From positions 62,001-126,000 of the forward strand of contig CAISYC010000005.1 in NCBI GenBank assembly GCA_903889565.1: a stretch of 64,000 bases of DNA, read 5' to 3'. Under the pieces are notes generated by a model. That model saw only the letters and a list, made by a program, of their open reading frames with translations, was not told the DNA's origin and ran no database searches. This document shows, one piece after another, positions 24,082 to 32,904 of the stretch; position 1 is the stretch's first letter; each line of letters opens with the position of its first letter. This stretch comes from an uncultured beta proteobacterium. GTDB lineage: Bacteria > Pseudomonadota > Gammaproteobacteria > Burkholderiales > SG8-41. The position numbers and the translations under genes were made by a program.

Positions 24082-25779
24082 TCAGGATTGAGCGGCGCAA
24101 AATTCAGCGAGGGTTTTGGCGAAATTGCCGTCAGGCAAACGCACCGCCTCGAAAACCGGATCGCTGTGCAGCGCCCACGGCAAAATGATTGCCGAGTGAC
24201 CGCCCTTGCCGCCACCGACCACGATTATGACGTCTTCGGGCCCACGCGTCACACGCTGGTATGCGGCCGCCGGCTCCCGCGGACTGATGCCGCCCAGCCC
24301 GCGCCCGGCCAGTCGGGCCGTGGCGACGCGCGCCCCGTCATGAATTTCGACGCGCAACCGCTGCTTGTCATAACCGCCCGCGACCAGCACGCGCGCATGG
24401 TCCGGATTGAGCACGACAACGAGGCTGCCGGGCAGATAGGCGTTGTTGCTGCCCAGCGTCGTGCAGCAGTCGATAATGGTTTCGAGCAAATGCGCAGCAC
24501 TGCCGCTGACCAGATCGAGCACGCTGTGCGGCGACTCGGCCTTCATCACCATCACGCAGGTGGCGCTTTTGTCATATTGCTCGACGTTCATCGGCAGCCA
24601 CGACGTCAGTGCCGCATCTTCGGCCATGCAGTACGAATATTCGGCAGGCGACGACAGGCAGGCAAGATCGGCGTGCCCGGGCACGGCGCGGCAGACATTA
24701 AGCAGCAACAGATTGATCGCGCGTCCGATCGTGGCATTGGCGCGAAAACCCGGCCCCAGGCAGCCCTGGCCACCATGCATGCCGGCTTCGGCGGCCAGCG
24801 GCCCGCTAGCCAGCACAAAATGGCCGCCCGCAAACGATGTGGTCACTGCCTGCGACAGGCCGTATTGCGGTTTCGCGATCGCCCGCAGCGCGGCGAGAAC
24901 GATCGGCACAAATTCTGGTTTGCAGCCGGCCATCAGCGCCGCAACCAGCGCATCGCGTACTGTTGCGGCCGCGCCGCTCGGACCAATGTCCCGCAGGATG
25001 ACTTCCGAGGGATCGAACGGGCAATAGGCACTCATGGCTTCATATCGTGAAACCGTCGGCGGGACGCAGGGCAGCCCGTCGCCGATATGCAGGCGTTCGA
25101 AACACGCGTAGACACGATTAAATTCTTCCCCGTCGGCGCAATCTGCCAGCGGCACCAGTCCGTCCGCGGCGACCGCTTCGTCATCCACCGCGTAGTCGAT
25201 GCGCGCAAGCGCTGCAAGCGCACCGCCGTTTCGGGTCAGCATTGCCAGAACACGATCGACGCAGGCGTCAGCCAACGCGGTCACCGCGTGCGCACCGGTC
25301 GCCTGATATATATCGAACGGCACGAGGCATAACGCGCCGGCTCGATAGTGCGCGTAGGCAACAGCGAGTTTCGAGCCCGGCCCCGCCGTCAGGCAGACCG
25401 TTGGAATGCCCGCCGCTTCCAGCGCAATGGTCAGCGCAACCATTGCCGGACAGATGCCCATGTCGGCAAGGCCGATGATGGCACCGGCGACCGGGAAATC
25501 ACGGAATTTTTTTGCCAGCGCCTTGATATCGGAATCGGATTTGCCGCGGATGGTTTCGCGATAATCATGGAAGCGTGCAATGCCGCGCGATTGCAGCCCC
25601 GCTTTCAGGCGCGGAAAAATCAGGCCGTAGCTGCCGACATCCATTTTGGTGTTGTCGTAGAACAGCACACCTCCGGCCGCCAGCGCGAGGCCATCCGGTC
25701 GCGGTGCCAGCGACAGCCGGACAGTGGGCGGCTGCCCGCGCGGATCCAGCAGGCGTACTGCATCAGGCAACGGATTCAT
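24082..25779 (-). CDS. UGSC-like domain fused to UGSC-partner domain (Cys/Met form)
   Basis: 565 aa, no signal peptide. Residues ~38-165 resemble the UGSC selenoprotein at 32229: FYDNTKMD matches VDNSKFN, and IIGLADMGICPAM matches VAGVGD-U-GSCSS, so U-G-S-C becomes Met107-Gly-Ile-Cys110. Residues ~215-560 are homologous to the separate protein at 32905-33939: GDGLPCVPPT (233-242), AGCKPEFVPI (284-293), GPGFRANATIGR (342-353), EYSYCMAE, and a C-terminal EDVIIVVGGGKGGHSA that is glycine-rich like a nucleotide- or phosphate-binding turn. The biochemical function is unknown. The fusion implies that the two domains act together. The start at 25779 is the first ATG that begins recognisable sequence; the longer frame upstream overlaps the divergent gene. 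Confidence 0.75.
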   Translation of the reverse strand: MNPLPDAVRLLDPRGQPPTVRLSLAPRPDGLALAAGGVLFYDNTKMDVGSYGLIFPRLKAGLQSRGIARFHDYRETIRGKSDSDIKALAKKFRDFPVAGAIIGLADMGICPAMVALTIALEAAGIPTVCLTAGPGSKLAVAYAHYRAGALCLVPFDIYQATGAHAVTALADACVDRVLAMLTRNGGALAALARIDYAVDDEAVAADGLVPLADCADGEEFNRVYACFERLHIGDGLPCVPPTVSRYEAMSAYCPFDPSEVILRDIGPSGAAATVRDALVAALMAGCKPEFVPIVLAALRAIAKPQYGLSQAVTTSFAGGHFVLASGPLAAEAGMHGGQGCLGPGFRANATIGRAINLLLLNVCRAVPGHADLACLSSPAEYSYCMAEDAALTSWLPMNVEQYDKSATCVMVMKAESPHSVLDLVSGSAAHLLETIIDCCTTLGSNNAYLPGSLVVVLNPDHARVLVAGGYDKQRLRVEIHDGARVATARLAGRGLGGISPREPAAAYQRVTRGPEDVIIVVGGGKGGHSAIILPWALHSDPVFEAVRLPDGNFAKTLAEFCAAQS

Positions 25780-25948
25780 GCCGCGATGATAAGTCAAGAA
25801 AACCGCGGCGGTACGGCATATCCCGCGAGTGTTCGCAAAAGCCGGAATAGCCGGTGCTTTAACGGGCATTTCAGCGCATCGCAGCAGCCTGCCTGCCACT
25901 AGAATCCTGATGAGCCGCAAACTCCGTGCGGCATACCATGGCCTGCAG

Positions 25949-27466
25949 ATGACCGTCGCCGAAAAAAAACCATCCGAGATCGCCCGCGATACGCTGAAGC
26001 TGCTGCTGACGCGCAAGCTGGTGCCGAACCCGGCCAATTACCGCACCGTCTACCATGAAGTGTCGGGTACGCCCGAGGTGCCGCCGTTTCCGGCTGATCC
26101 GCTGCGCCACATGATCCAGGCGCTGCCGCTGCGCACGCCGGCGCAGCAACGTCACCGCGCCCAGCTTGACCATGCAATTGCCCAGCAGAACTGGACCGAA
26201 CTGCAGACGGCGCTGATTGCCTACACCAATGCGGCCGCCCCGCCGGTCGCGGTAGTAACGGGCAAGGCTGATCCGGGCCACAATGACTTTCTCGAACAAC
26301 TGGCGCGGCTGATCGAAAATGCGCTGCCCGCCCTCGGCAACGACGACGCGCGTTTCGCCGACCAGGCGCGGCAGTTGATCGCCGCCATCCGCGACCCGGC
26401 CAGCGGCACCGCAACCATCAAATCGCTGCTCGGCAATTTCACGCTGCGCCTGTCGTTCGCCGCCGAAGACCAGGCCGAGATCCGCAATACCCTGCTCAAG
26501 CTGCTGAAGCTGATCATCGAGAACATCGGCGAGCTTTCGCGCGACGACCAGTGGATGAAAAAGCAGATCGACGCGCTGATGGAAGCCGCCGCGCCGCCGC
26601 TGTCGCTGCGCCGGCTGGACGACGTCGAGCGCCGCATCAAGGAAGTCATGTTCAAGCAGGCGATGGCCAAGGGCCGCGCGATCGAGGCACAGGAGGAAAT
26701 GCGCCGCATGCTGGCGACCTTCGTCGATCGGCTTGCGCAGATGACCGAGTCGACCAGCGCGCACAGCCAGAAGATGGAGGCCAGCGCACGCCAGATCGAA
26801 CAGGCGAAAAGTTTCGAGGATCTCGGTCCGGTGATGAAAGACGTGGTATCGGCCACCCGCAGCATCGCCTACGAGATCAAGAACACCCACGACGAGTTGC
26901 GCGCGATGCGCGAAAAGGTCGCCGTAACCGAGGCCGAAATCGTCAAATTGCAGGAGGAACTCGACACCGCGAGTTCGCAGGCGCGTCACGATACGCTGAC
27001 CGGCGCGCTCAACCGCAAGGGACTCGACGAAGCGCTGGTGCGCGAAATTGCCGACGTCAAGCGCAAGGATACGCCGCTGTGTGCCGCGCTGCTCGACATC
27101 GACAACTTCAAGAAATTGAATGACAGCAAGGGCCACGACGCCGGCGATGCAGCGCTCACCCATCTGGTTGCCGTCACGCGCGAGAGCATGCGCCCGCAGG
27201 ACACGCTGGCGCGCTACGGCGGCGAGGAATTCGTGATCGTGATGCCGGATACGCAGATCGAGCAGGGCATCGAGGCGATGACGCGACTGCAACGCGCGCT
27301 GACCAAGCGTTTTTTTCTGGCCGACAACGAAAAAATCGTCATTACCTTCAGCGCCGGTGTCGCCCAGCTCGCACCCGGAGAAACGCCGCAGGACGCGATC
27401 AAGCGCGCCGATCAGGCGATGTATCTGGCCAAGCGCGCAGGCAAGAACCGCGTCGTCGGCGCCTGA
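25949..27466 (+). CDS. Diguanylate cyclase (GGDEF) with long helical N-terminus
   Basis: About 505 aa. No membrane segment is present. The first ~330 residues are helical, with coiled-coil stretches (ELRAMREKVAVTEAEIVKLQEELD). The GGDEF domain starts at HDTLTGALNRKGLDEAL. The active loop is GGEEF (424-428), a functional variant, and an RxxD inhibitory site (RPQD, 415-418) lies five residues before it, so feedback by c-di-GMP is expected. It makes c-di-GMP from two GTP in the cytoplasm. The start at 25949 (MTVAEKKPSEIA) is preferred; 25910 is possible. It is divergent from the UGSC-like fusion gene. Confidence 0.85.
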   Translation: MTVAEKKPSEIARDTLKLLLTRKLVPNPANYRTVYHEVSGTPEVPPFPADPLRHMIQALPLRTPAQQRHRAQLDHAIAQQNWTELQTALIAYTNAAAPPVAVVTGKADPGHNDFLEQLARLIENALPALGNDDARFADQARQLIAAIRDPASGTATIKSLLGNFTLRLSFAAEDQAEIRNTLLKLLKLIIENIGELSRDDQWMKKQIDALMEAAAPPLSLRRLDDVERRIKEVMFKQAMAKGRAIEAQEEMRRMLATFVDRLAQMTESTSAHSQKMEASARQIEQAKSFEDLGPVMKDVVSATRSIAYEIKNTHDELRAMREKVAVTEAEIVKLQEELDTASSQARHDTLTGALNRKGLDEALVREIADVKRKDTPLCAALLDIDNFKKLNDSKGHDAGDAALTHLVAVTRESMRPQDTLARYGGEEFVIVMPDTQIEQGIEAMTRLQRALTKRFFLADNEKIVITFSAGVAQLAPGETPQDAIKRADQAMYLAKRAGKNRVVGA

Positions 27467-27491
27467 GCGCAAACGGCTGCGGCGCGGCAGT

Positions 27492-27800
27492 TCAGGTTTG
27501 CGGCTGCGCCTCGTCGCAGATTTCTCCGGCCCGCTCGAGCGCGTACTTGATCGGATTGAAACTGAAAAAATCCGCGGTATCGTCGTTGTCGCGCAGGATC
27601 ACCGGCACCGCGCCGAATTCGCGAAAGCGGCTGTAGAGGGTCTTCGCCGGCATGCCCGGCTTGTATTCGCGTAGCAGAAATTCGTCGATGCTGCGACGAG
27701 AGGCGGCAAACGCCTCCTCGCGCGTGCGAAATTCGCCGATGCGGGTGGCCGCGGCGCCGATGTCGTTGACGCGAATCAGTGCATCCACGAAGAAGCTCAT
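27492..27800 (-). CDS. Small conserved protein of unknown function
   Basis: 102 aa. No domain recognised. It is clearly related to the protein at 61936-62250: FFVDALIRVND against YFVEGLTNVHG, then RIGEFRTREEAFAASRRSIDEFL against RIGVYETLDEAIRAAEQIVEDFL, then YKPGM, LYSRFREFGAVPVI and FNPIKYALER. It is predicted as one small alpha/beta domain, cytosolic. The ATG at 27800 is chosen over the TTG at 27812. It is convergent with the diguanylate cyclase gene. Confidence 0.7.
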   Translation of the reverse strand: MSFFVDALIRVNDIGAAATRIGEFRTREEAFAASRRSIDEFLLREYKPGMPAKTLYSRFREFGAVPVILRDNDDTADFFSFNPIKYALERAGEICDEAQPQT

Positions 27801-27984
27801 CTCGATGTCCAAACGTGACCGGAGCGATAGTAGGGCACTACTTTATGACAAAACTTTTACGACAGCGCCAACAACATTCTTTAATTTTGCGACGGCGTGA
27901 CTTTTGTCACGCATAATCGCCTCCGCCAGCCGCGCTCTTCACCGGCGCGTATGATTGGCGTGCATTTCGCCGGGAGGAGAACCG

Positions 27985-28953
27985 ATGAAATTTCGCACCG
28001 CATGGCTGTCAGCCGCGTTGACGGCAGCCGCCAATACTGCCTGCGCGCAAGTTACGGTTTGGCCGGCGAAACCGATACGCGTCATCGTGCCATTCGAGAC
28101 CGGAAGCACTACGGACACGCTGGCGCGCATAATCGCCGGCGGATTGACCGAGCTCTGGCGGCAGCAAATTGTCGTCGATAACCGCGGCGGCGCCGGCGGT
28201 AACATCGCCACGGAGATGGTCGCCAAGGCGGCGGCAGACGGTTACACGTTGTTGATGGCAGCGGCCAGTCACGCCATCAATCCGAGCCTGTACCACAATC
28301 CCGGCTACGACGTAACGAGGGACTTTGCGCCCGTCACACTGGTCGGTTCGGCGCCGCAGTTGCTGGTCGCCAACCCCGCGCTGCAGGCGGCATCGATAGG
28401 CGAACTCATCGCACTCGCCAGAAGCAGGCCGGGACGGATCAATTTTGCGTCGGCCGGCAGCGGCAGTCCCAGCCACCTGACGATGGAACGCTTCAAGAGC
28501 ATGGCCGGCATCGATCTCGTGCATATTCCGTACAAGGGTGGCGGTCCGGTGCTCACCGCATTGTTGAGCGACGAAGTGCAACTTTATGCGGGCAACATCC
28601 GCGCCATGATGCCGCAGGTCAAAGCCGGCAAACTGCGCGCGCTGGCGGTGACGGGCGCGGCGCGCTCGCCGGCCGCGCCCGAAGTACCCACGGTCGCCGA
28701 ATCGGGCCTGCCCGGATTCAGCGTCTTGGCGTGGTGGGGATTGCTGGCGCCGGCACGCACACCGGCCTACATCGTCGACAAATTGCAACGCGAAGTGGCG
28801 CGGCAGTTGCAGGCGCCCGCATTGCGCGAACGGCTCGCGCTCGACGCCATCGAGGCGATCGGCAGCACGCCGCAGGCATTCGACGCCTTCATCCGCAAGG
28901 AACTCGCGACCTGGGCAAAAGTGGTAAAAGACTCCGGTGCGCGCGCCGAATAA
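27985..28953 (+). CDS. Bug-family periplasmic substrate-binding protein
   Basis: 322 aa, with GGAGG 7 bases before the ATG and a signal peptide ending at TACAQ. IRVIVPFETGSTTDTLARII (Gly-Ser-Thr-Thr replaces the Gly-Gly turn), VVDNRGGAGGNIATEMVAKAAADGYTLL, HIPYKGGGPVLTALLSDEV. An MmgE/PrpD gene begins 31 bases after its stop, so the two probably form an uptake-plus-dehydration unit for one organic acid. Confidence 0.9.
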   Translation: MKFRTAWLSAALTAAANTACAQVTVWPAKPIRVIVPFETGSTTDTLARIIAGGLTELWRQQIVVDNRGGAGGNIATEMVAKAAADGYTLLMAAASHAINPSLYHNPGYDVTRDFAPVTLVGSAPQLLVANPALQAASIGELIALARSRPGRINFASAGSGSPSHLTMERFKSMAGIDLVHIPYKGGGPVLTALLSDEVQLYAGNIRAMMPQVKAGKLRALAVTGAARSPAAPEVPTVAESGLPGFSVLAWWGLLAPARTPAYIVDKLQREVARQLQAPALRERLALDAIEAIGSTPQAFDAFIRKELATWAKVVKDSGARAE

Positions 28954-28984
28954 ACAAACCAACATTTCGCGAAAGCAGCCTGCC

Positions 28985-30424
28985 ATGAGCAAAATGCAAA
29001 TCACCGACGACAAAGCCGCACCCGGCGCAACGCGCGAACTGTCGCGCTTTCTCGCCAACACTACGCTCGCCGACATGCCGCAGGAAGTGCAGGTCAGGGC
29101 CAAGCACCTCATCCTCGACGGCTTCGGCTGCGGTCTGCTGTCGGCCAAGCTCGACTGGTCGAAACGCGCCGTCGAAACGCTGCACGCGCTCGACGGCGAC
29201 GGCGCTGCAAGCGTGTGGGGCTGGAAGGTCAAGGTGCCGCCGATGGCCGCCGCGCTCCTCAACGGCACCTTCATTCAGGGCTTCGAGCTCGACGACTATC
29301 ATCCGTACGGGCCGCTGCACTCCGAAGCCTGCGCACTGCCGGCGGTCTTCGGCACCGCCGAACATCTCTGTAAAGTCGATGGCAAACGACTGCTCGAGTC
29401 ATCCGTGCTCGGGCTTGAAGTCGGCCCGCGCATCGGCATGGCGATGGGCGGATTGCAGCTCGTCAGCCGCGGCTGGCACTGCGGCTCGGTCTACGGCGTG
29501 CTGTCGGGCGTGGCCGGTGCGGGAAAAATCAGGCGCCTCAACGAAAGTCAGTTCGAAGACGCGATTGGCACCGCCGCAACCCAGGCCTGCGGCCTGATGT
29601 CGGCGCAGTTCGAAGCGATGGTCAAACGCATGCACAGTGGCATGTCGGCGCGCAGCGGCGTGCTGGCAGCGGCTCTCGCCGACGCCGGATTCACCGGCAT
29701 CAAGCGCGTGCTCGAGCGTGACTTCGGCGGCTTCGCCGCTACTTTCTGCGGCGTCGATCCGTTCGATCTCACGCGCCTGACCGACGGCCTCGGCGAACAG
29801 TGGGAAGTCATGCGCATCGCCGTCAAACCGGCGTACTCGGCGATGGCCGGCACGCATTCCGCCATCGAGAACGCTTTGAAACTGCGCGCACTGCCCGGCT
29901 TCAACGTCGACAAGGTGAAGGAAATCCGCATCGGCGTGACCGAAGCAATGCTCCATCATGGCGGCTTCAAACTTGAACGTCCGGCGACGGCGATCGGCGC
30001 GCAGATGAGCCATTGTTATGTCGTCGCGGTAACGCTGCTCGACGGTTCGCCCACGGTGCCGCAGTTTGCGCCCGCGCGCATCAATCGCGACGACGTGTGG
30101 CAACTGATCGGACGCATCCATGCTTTTCAGGACAAGGACATCGACAGCCGCGGCGAGGAAGGCCGCTGGGGCACGCGCCTCATCGTCACCTATAACGACG
30201 GCAGAACCGAGGAAATCGAAACGCCCTTCCCCAAGGGCGGCCCGAAATTTCCGTTCAGCAACGAAGACATTGTCGAAAAATACGACCGCCTCGCTGCGCT
30301 TGTGATGGAAACCGGGCATGCGCGCGAGTTAAAAGACATGGTCCTCGGCCTCGAGCATTGCCGCGACATCGGTGAATTTACGCGTCTCCTGTCGGTCGAC
30401 GTGCGCTCGCCGTTCGCGGACTGA
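28985..30424 (+). CDS. MmgE/PrpD family protein
   Basis: 479 aa, cytosolic. It belongs to a different branch from the copies at 6472 and 18479: RAKHLILDGFGCGLLSAKL, NGTFIQGFELDDYHPYGPLHSEACALPA, SRGWHCGSVYGVLSGVAGAGKI. The ELDDYH/HSEA text is typical of the branch containing cis-aconitate decarboxylase-like and iminodisuccinate-epimerase-like enzymes, but the reaction cannot be named. Coupling to the upstream Bug gene is the only functional hint. Confidence 0.85.
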   Translation: MSKMQITDDKAAPGATRELSRFLANTTLADMPQEVQVRAKHLILDGFGCGLLSAKLDWSKRAVETLHALDGDGAASVWGWKVKVPPMAAALLNGTFIQGFELDDYHPYGPLHSEACALPAVFGTAEHLCKVDGKRLLESSVLGLEVGPRIGMAMGGLQLVSRGWHCGSVYGVLSGVAGAGKIRRLNESQFEDAIGTAATQACGLMSAQFEAMVKRMHSGMSARSGVLAAALADAGFTGIKRVLERDFGGFAATFCGVDPFDLTRLTDGLGEQWEVMRIAVKPAYSAMAGTHSAIENALKLRALPGFNVDKVKEIRIGVTEAMLHHGGFKLERPATAIGAQMSHCYVVAVTLLDGSPTVPQFAPARINRDDVWQLIGRIHAFQDKDIDSRGEEGRWGTRLIVTYNDGRTEEIETPFPKGGPKFPFSNEDIVEKYDRLAALVMETGHARELKDMVLGLEHCRDIGEFTRLLSVDVRSPFAD

Positions 30425-30460
30425 CCGCCGCGCAGCGAGGCGCACGATTGCTCGGCGCCC

Positions 30461-32149
30461 TTATTCGAGCGGTTCCAGCCTGACGATGGACGCGGTGTGC
30501 GTTGCCCCGACCCAGAATGAAGCGGGCATGGTCGCATTGTCGCCGTACGAACGGCGCATGTTGGTAGGGCCCGGCAGCAGATAGGCTGTGACCTCGCCGG
30601 ATTTCGGATTCACCCGCACCACGCGGTCGGCGTACTCCGTCGATGCCCAGGCCTCGCCGCTTTTGTCCACCCACACATCGTAGGCGTAATACTCGGGAAT
30701 ACCCGTCGCCCAGCTCTGGAACTTCTTCGTCTTCGGATCGAACATCGTGATCTGGTCGGTGCGGTTGAGCGCCGTCCATACCCGGTCCTGCGCATCGACC
30801 GAGCCGCGGCGCGGTCCGGAGTCATCCTGATCGGTCTTGAAAATATCGATCGCACCCGTCGCGGCATCGATGCGACCGATGTGCGCGCGTTCGATCACCG
30901 TGAACCACGCGTTGTTCTGCGAATCGGACAACACCGTGTAATGCCGCGGACGCGGCACTGGAAACGCCGAGAATTTCTCCCACTTCCCGGTCACGACATC
31001 GACGCGCAAAATCGCCCATTCGCCGTTGTTCATCACCCAGACCTTGTTGTCCGCCTTGTGGTTCTGCGGCGCGATGAACAACAGTTCGGCCTGATCCCCG
31101 TCGAATTCGGGCGCCAGCGGGTAGGTGCGGAAGGTTTCTTTTTTACGGTCGAACATCTGCACCGCGCCCTGGAAACCGTTGGCGATCCAGACGTTTTCGT
31201 CGGCATCGAATTCGATATCGAGCGCGCCCTTGTTGCGGGTCGGCTTGACCACCGGGATCGGCCATTCCCTGACCGCGCCCGTTTTCGGATCGAGGCGGCC
31301 GAGTATCTGCTCGCCGAAACTGGCGTACCAGGCATAACCCTTGGAATCGACGATCACATCATGCGGTTGGCGGGTGATCGACGGCAGGTCGTACTCGGTA
31401 TAAATCACCCTGGTCGCCTTGCCGGCGGGGCGCGGCAACAGTCTGAGCGGATACGCCCAGTTTTCACCCCTGCTCAGATTGATGCTGCTGATGTACTCGG
31501 CCATCTTCTGGCGCGTTTGCTGCAACCGCTGGCGCGCCTCCGGCGTCATTGCGCCGCCGCCGATGCGACCGGGCGGATTGGGCTGGATCAGATTCGGAAA
31601 CGAATTGGGCGTGTGACCCGCCATGCGTTCGATCGTCGCCAGCGCAGTGGCCGGGTCGAACTTCGAGCGCATGATGCGCTCATAGGTGTGGCAATGATTG
31701 CAGCCGCGGATCGAATCTTTCTGCGCGCGCGTGCCCGGCATGCTCATCAACCATTCGGAATCGGAAAGCTGCGCGGCCACTTCATCGACGTTCGCCTTGC
31801 GCAAGCGAATGTCGGCAACGGCAGCTTTCGCTTCGCCGATCACCACGCCGGCGTCGCTGTCGAGCGCGTAGCCCCCGGCCCGCACGCGCAGGACATGGCG
31901 CCCCGGTTCGAGCCGGTTGGCAGGAAAGCTGTAGCGTCCCTGCCGGTCGCTCACCACCGACACCGTGACGGTGGATCCGGCCCGTTTCGCGCCGACCACC
32001 ACACCCTCCATCGCGCCCTCCTCCTGCGAGGTCACGCGGCCCGACAGCGCAGCCTGCGGCGTCTGCGCCTGGGCGGCAATACAACCTGCGACAAACACCA
32101 TTACCGCTGCCGAAGCGCGCAAAACGCCGCGCATATCCGCTGCAATCAT
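30461..32149 (-). CDS. Secreted protein: carboxypeptidase-regulatory-like, heme-binding and Vgb-like beta-propeller domains
   Basis: 562 aa with a signal peptide ending near AQAQ. Residues ~34-118 form a carboxypeptidase-regulatory-like beta-sandwich (LSGRVTSQEEGAMEGVVV). Cys150-Asn-His-Cys153-His154 is a c-type heme site. Residues ~240-560 are repeats of the virginiamycin-B-lyase/SMP-30 propeller type (LPSITRQPHDVIVDSKGYAWYASFGEQILGRLD). Export is expected, with heme attached in the periplasm. It may be an electron-accepting periplasmic dehydrogenase or lyase. It starts 79 bases after the UGSC selenoprotein gene on the same strand and may share its transcript. Confidence 0.75.
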   Translation of the reverse strand: MIAADMRGVLRASAAVMVFVAGCIAAQAQTPQAALSGRVTSQEEGAMEGVVVGAKRAGSTVTVSVVSDRQGRYSFPANRLEPGRHVLRVRAGGYALDSDAGVVIGEAKAAVADIRLRKANVDEVAAQLSDSEWLMSMPGTRAQKDSIRGCNHCHTYERIMRSKFDPATALATIERMAGHTPNSFPNLIQPNPPGRIGGGAMTPEARQRLQQTRQKMAEYISSINLSRGENWAYPLRLLPRPAGKATRVIYTEYDLPSITRQPHDVIVDSKGYAWYASFGEQILGRLDPKTGAVREWPIPVVKPTRNKGALDIEFDADENVWIANGFQGAVQMFDRKKETFRTYPLAPEFDGDQAELLFIAPQNHKADNKVWVMNNGEWAILRVDVVTGKWEKFSAFPVPRPRHYTVLSDSQNNAWFTVIERAHIGRIDAATGAIDIFKTDQDDSGPRRGSVDAQDRVWTALNRTDQITMFDPKTKKFQSWATGIPEYYAYDVWVDKSGEAWASTEYADRVVRVNPKSGEVTAYLLPGPTNMRRSYGDNATMPASFWVGATHTASIVRLEPLE

Positions 32150-32228
32150 CGCCCCCCCGTGAAACAGATTTTTTTATTTTCGCCGGCAAACGCGACCGGC
32201 GACCCTGCGTTTGCGCGGTTCGCCAGCG

Positions 32229-32765
32229 CTATTGCTGCTGCCCTTCAAGCAAAAGCTTCACCACCTGCGGCGTAATCTCGGCGGCGCGCGCGTCGAGCTG
32301 CGCCGGCGTCAGATTGGCGATTGGATGCGGCATTTCGAGAAAGCGAAAATTTTTAAGCCCCCATGAACGCGCCATCGCGTCGCCGGTTTTATGAAAGACG
32401 TCGGTGATGATGGACGCCGTCGGCACACCCTGCTGTTCGAATACGATGCTGTCGAGCACACTGCCCGAGCTGCATGACCCTCAGTCGCCGACGCCGGCGA
32501 CGACAAAGTCGCAATTGGCCTTGAACTCGGCAATGATTTCCGGCGACGCGGGAATGCCGGCGCTGCGCTTGCGCCGCATGCGGTGCGCGATCACGCCGTA
32601 ATCCTGCTCAAGAATTTTGGCGATGCGTTCGAGCACCTGGTCGGAATTGAATTTCGAATTATCGACCAGACCAACCCTGAGGCCGGCCAGCGATTGGGGC
32701 CGCGGCACGAAATCGATGCGCCGGCTTTTGGTTTCAATGGTGGGATCGTAGATTTGTATCGTCAT
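32229..32765 (-). CDS. UGSC-family selenoprotein
   Basis: 178 aa if the TGA at 32481-32483 is read as selenocysteine. The two open pieces join as FVVAGVGD-Sec95-Gly-Ser-Cys98-SSGSVLDSIVFEQQGVPT, the exact U-G-S-C motif after which this bacterial selenoprotein family is named. The Sec and the Cys two residues later make a CxxC-like redox pair. VGLVDNSKFNSDQV is near the N-terminus and HPIANLTPAQLDARA near the C-terminus. No signal peptide, so cytosolic. The start at 32765 has AGGAG 7 bases upstream; 32768 is an alternative. The function of the family is not established. Its partner gene lies directly upstream at 32905-33939. Confidence 0.9.
32452..32483 (-). promoter_or_regulatory. UGA codon and strong candidate bacterial SECIS hairpin
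   Basis: UCGGGCA pairs with UGCUCGA (7 bp, one G-U) around the three-base loop GUG. The loop begins 19 bases after UGA and its first base is G. Both properties match the general pattern for bacterial SECIS elements, which recruit SelB with Sec-tRNA. It is the best of the three hairpins in the window. Confidence 0.7.
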
Positions 32766-32806
32766 CATGACGCTCCTTTGTTTAAACGCCAAAGTCAAAA
32801 GCATTT

Positions 32807-32890
32807 GCCACCGACAGCACAGAGTTCACAGAGAGAAACAAAATCCAATTAATCTGAATTCCCCTGCGCTTGCTCTGTGTCCTCTATGGC
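32807..32890. repeat. Decayed copy of the CACAGAG inverted-end element
   Basis: Left end GCCACCGACAGCACAGAGTT (from 32807) and right end CTCTGTGTCCTCTATGGC (32873-32890) are imperfect inverted copies of each other and resemble the ends of the element at 10291-10430. It lies between the UGSC selenoprotein gene and its partner gene. Confidence 0.55.
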
Positions 32891-32904
32891 GTCTGCGGCT
32901 GCGG

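Noticed and set aside
24082-26037. 651-aa version of the UGSC-like fusion starting at 26037
   Set aside because: The extra N-terminus overlaps the divergent diguanylate cyclase gene and shows no family similarity. The start at 25779 fits better.
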